The notes under the pieces were generated by a model, which was not told where the DNA came from, searched no databases, and saw nothing but the letters and a program-made list of their open reading frames with translations. Of a DNA stretch of 64,000 nucleotides, positions 63,727 through 64,000 are shown in pieces; position 1 is the first letter of the stretch; each line of letters starts with the position of its first letter. The DNA is from Alternaria dauci (taxonomy: Eukaryota > Ascomycota > Dothideomycetes > Pleosporales > Pleosporaceae): positions 1,116,001-1,180,000 of the forward strand of contig NC_091273.1 in assembly GCF_042100115.1 (NCBI RefSeq), in the 5' to 3' direction. The position numbers and the translations under genes were made by a program.

Positions 63727-64000
63727 CTACTTCCATACGCTCGAGCTTTCTGCGCCCGCTTCTTTGCCCTTTTGATATGTCTCACTTAGACTGTTGTACA
63801 AACCTTTGACCCTCTCAATCTCGCCTAATAGCCTCTTCCTCTCGCTTTCATCATCAATCTCTCCAACGACGTCAGCAAAGCTTTTCGCAGTGAAGAACTT
63901 GTTCTTGCGATTATACAGTTGCCTGCTCTGTACCTGCTCTTCACTTTCGCCTTCCCCTTGCACCCTGAATACCTCTTGCAGGATATCGATGTCGTACGGG
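63727..64000 (-). CDS. C-terminal part of an unrecognised gene, cut by the window edge
   Basis: On the minus strand the frame is open from the right edge (PYDIDILQEVFRVQGEGESE) to a TAG at 63727-63729, so at least 90 residues are inside. The GTG at 63963 is not the start. The visible part is charged and helical (FADVVGEIDDESERKRLLGE, VKGLYNSLSETYQKGKEAG), suggesting a coiled coil. No domain is recognised, and the 5' part is outside the window. Confidence 0.6.
   Translation of the reverse strand, partial: PYDIDILQEVFRVQGEGESEEQVQSRQLYNRKNKFFTAKSFADVVGEIDDESERKRLLGEIERVKGLYNSLSETYQKGKEAGAESSSVWK

Overview
The window reads as nuclear DNA of a filamentous ascomycete, most likely a dothideomycete of the Pleosporales type. 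The basis is many short introns (about 46-61 nt, GT-AG, with CTNAC-like branch points), compact genes on both strands, and the family mix: DUF1996-WSC secreted protein, DUF7514 protein, Cys-rich single-pass membrane protein, fungal-type bZIP, PTR2 and tricalbin. No rRNA, tRNA, CRISPR array or complete transposon was recognised. Gene models were built by hand from open frames plus splice signals. In the finished multi-exon models the summed exon lengths are multiples of three.

Layout. 1-6500 holds a WSC-domain secreted-protein gene that looks damaged, a Ser/Pro-rich disordered protein and an intronless Gfo/Idh/MocA oxidoreductase. 6500-12500 is a 6-kb gene-poor stretch with a 76-bp direct repeat, a (GT)12 microsatellite and a 22-bp minisatellite. 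12500-25500 holds a DUF1996-WSC secreted protein, the divergent housekeeping pair SNU13 / V-ATPase subunit c, a Cys-rich membrane protein, an orphan protein, a PTR2-type peptide transporter and a protein with a Tyr/Gln/Gly-rich tail. 25500-28400 is an accessory-looking island with a 61-aa secreted Cys-rich protein, nested inverted repeats and a frameshifted small ORF.

28400-44800 is mostly core biology: tricalbin (ER-plasma membrane tether), a DUF7514 protein, UTP-glucose-1-phosphate uridylyltransferase, a dihydroneopterin aldolase-domain protein sharing a promoter with the STI1/HOP co-chaperone, and an arsenite methyltransferase. 45300-47500 adds a Cys-containing bZIP factor and an alpha/beta hydrolase on the same strand as the methyltransferase. 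49400-58000 carries two very large low-complexity proteins of unknown function facing tail to tail. 59300-64000 has a quinone-reductase-like dehydrogenase, a cupin protein, a TPR-SET protein whose stop lies 10 bp from the cupin stop, and a gene running off the right edge.

Most of the window is ordinary core genome. The stretches most worth a second look are the secreted Cys-rich peptide and its repeats (26.2-27.2 kb), the possible arsenic unit (43.8-46.2 kb), and the damaged WSC gene (1.35-2.07 kb).
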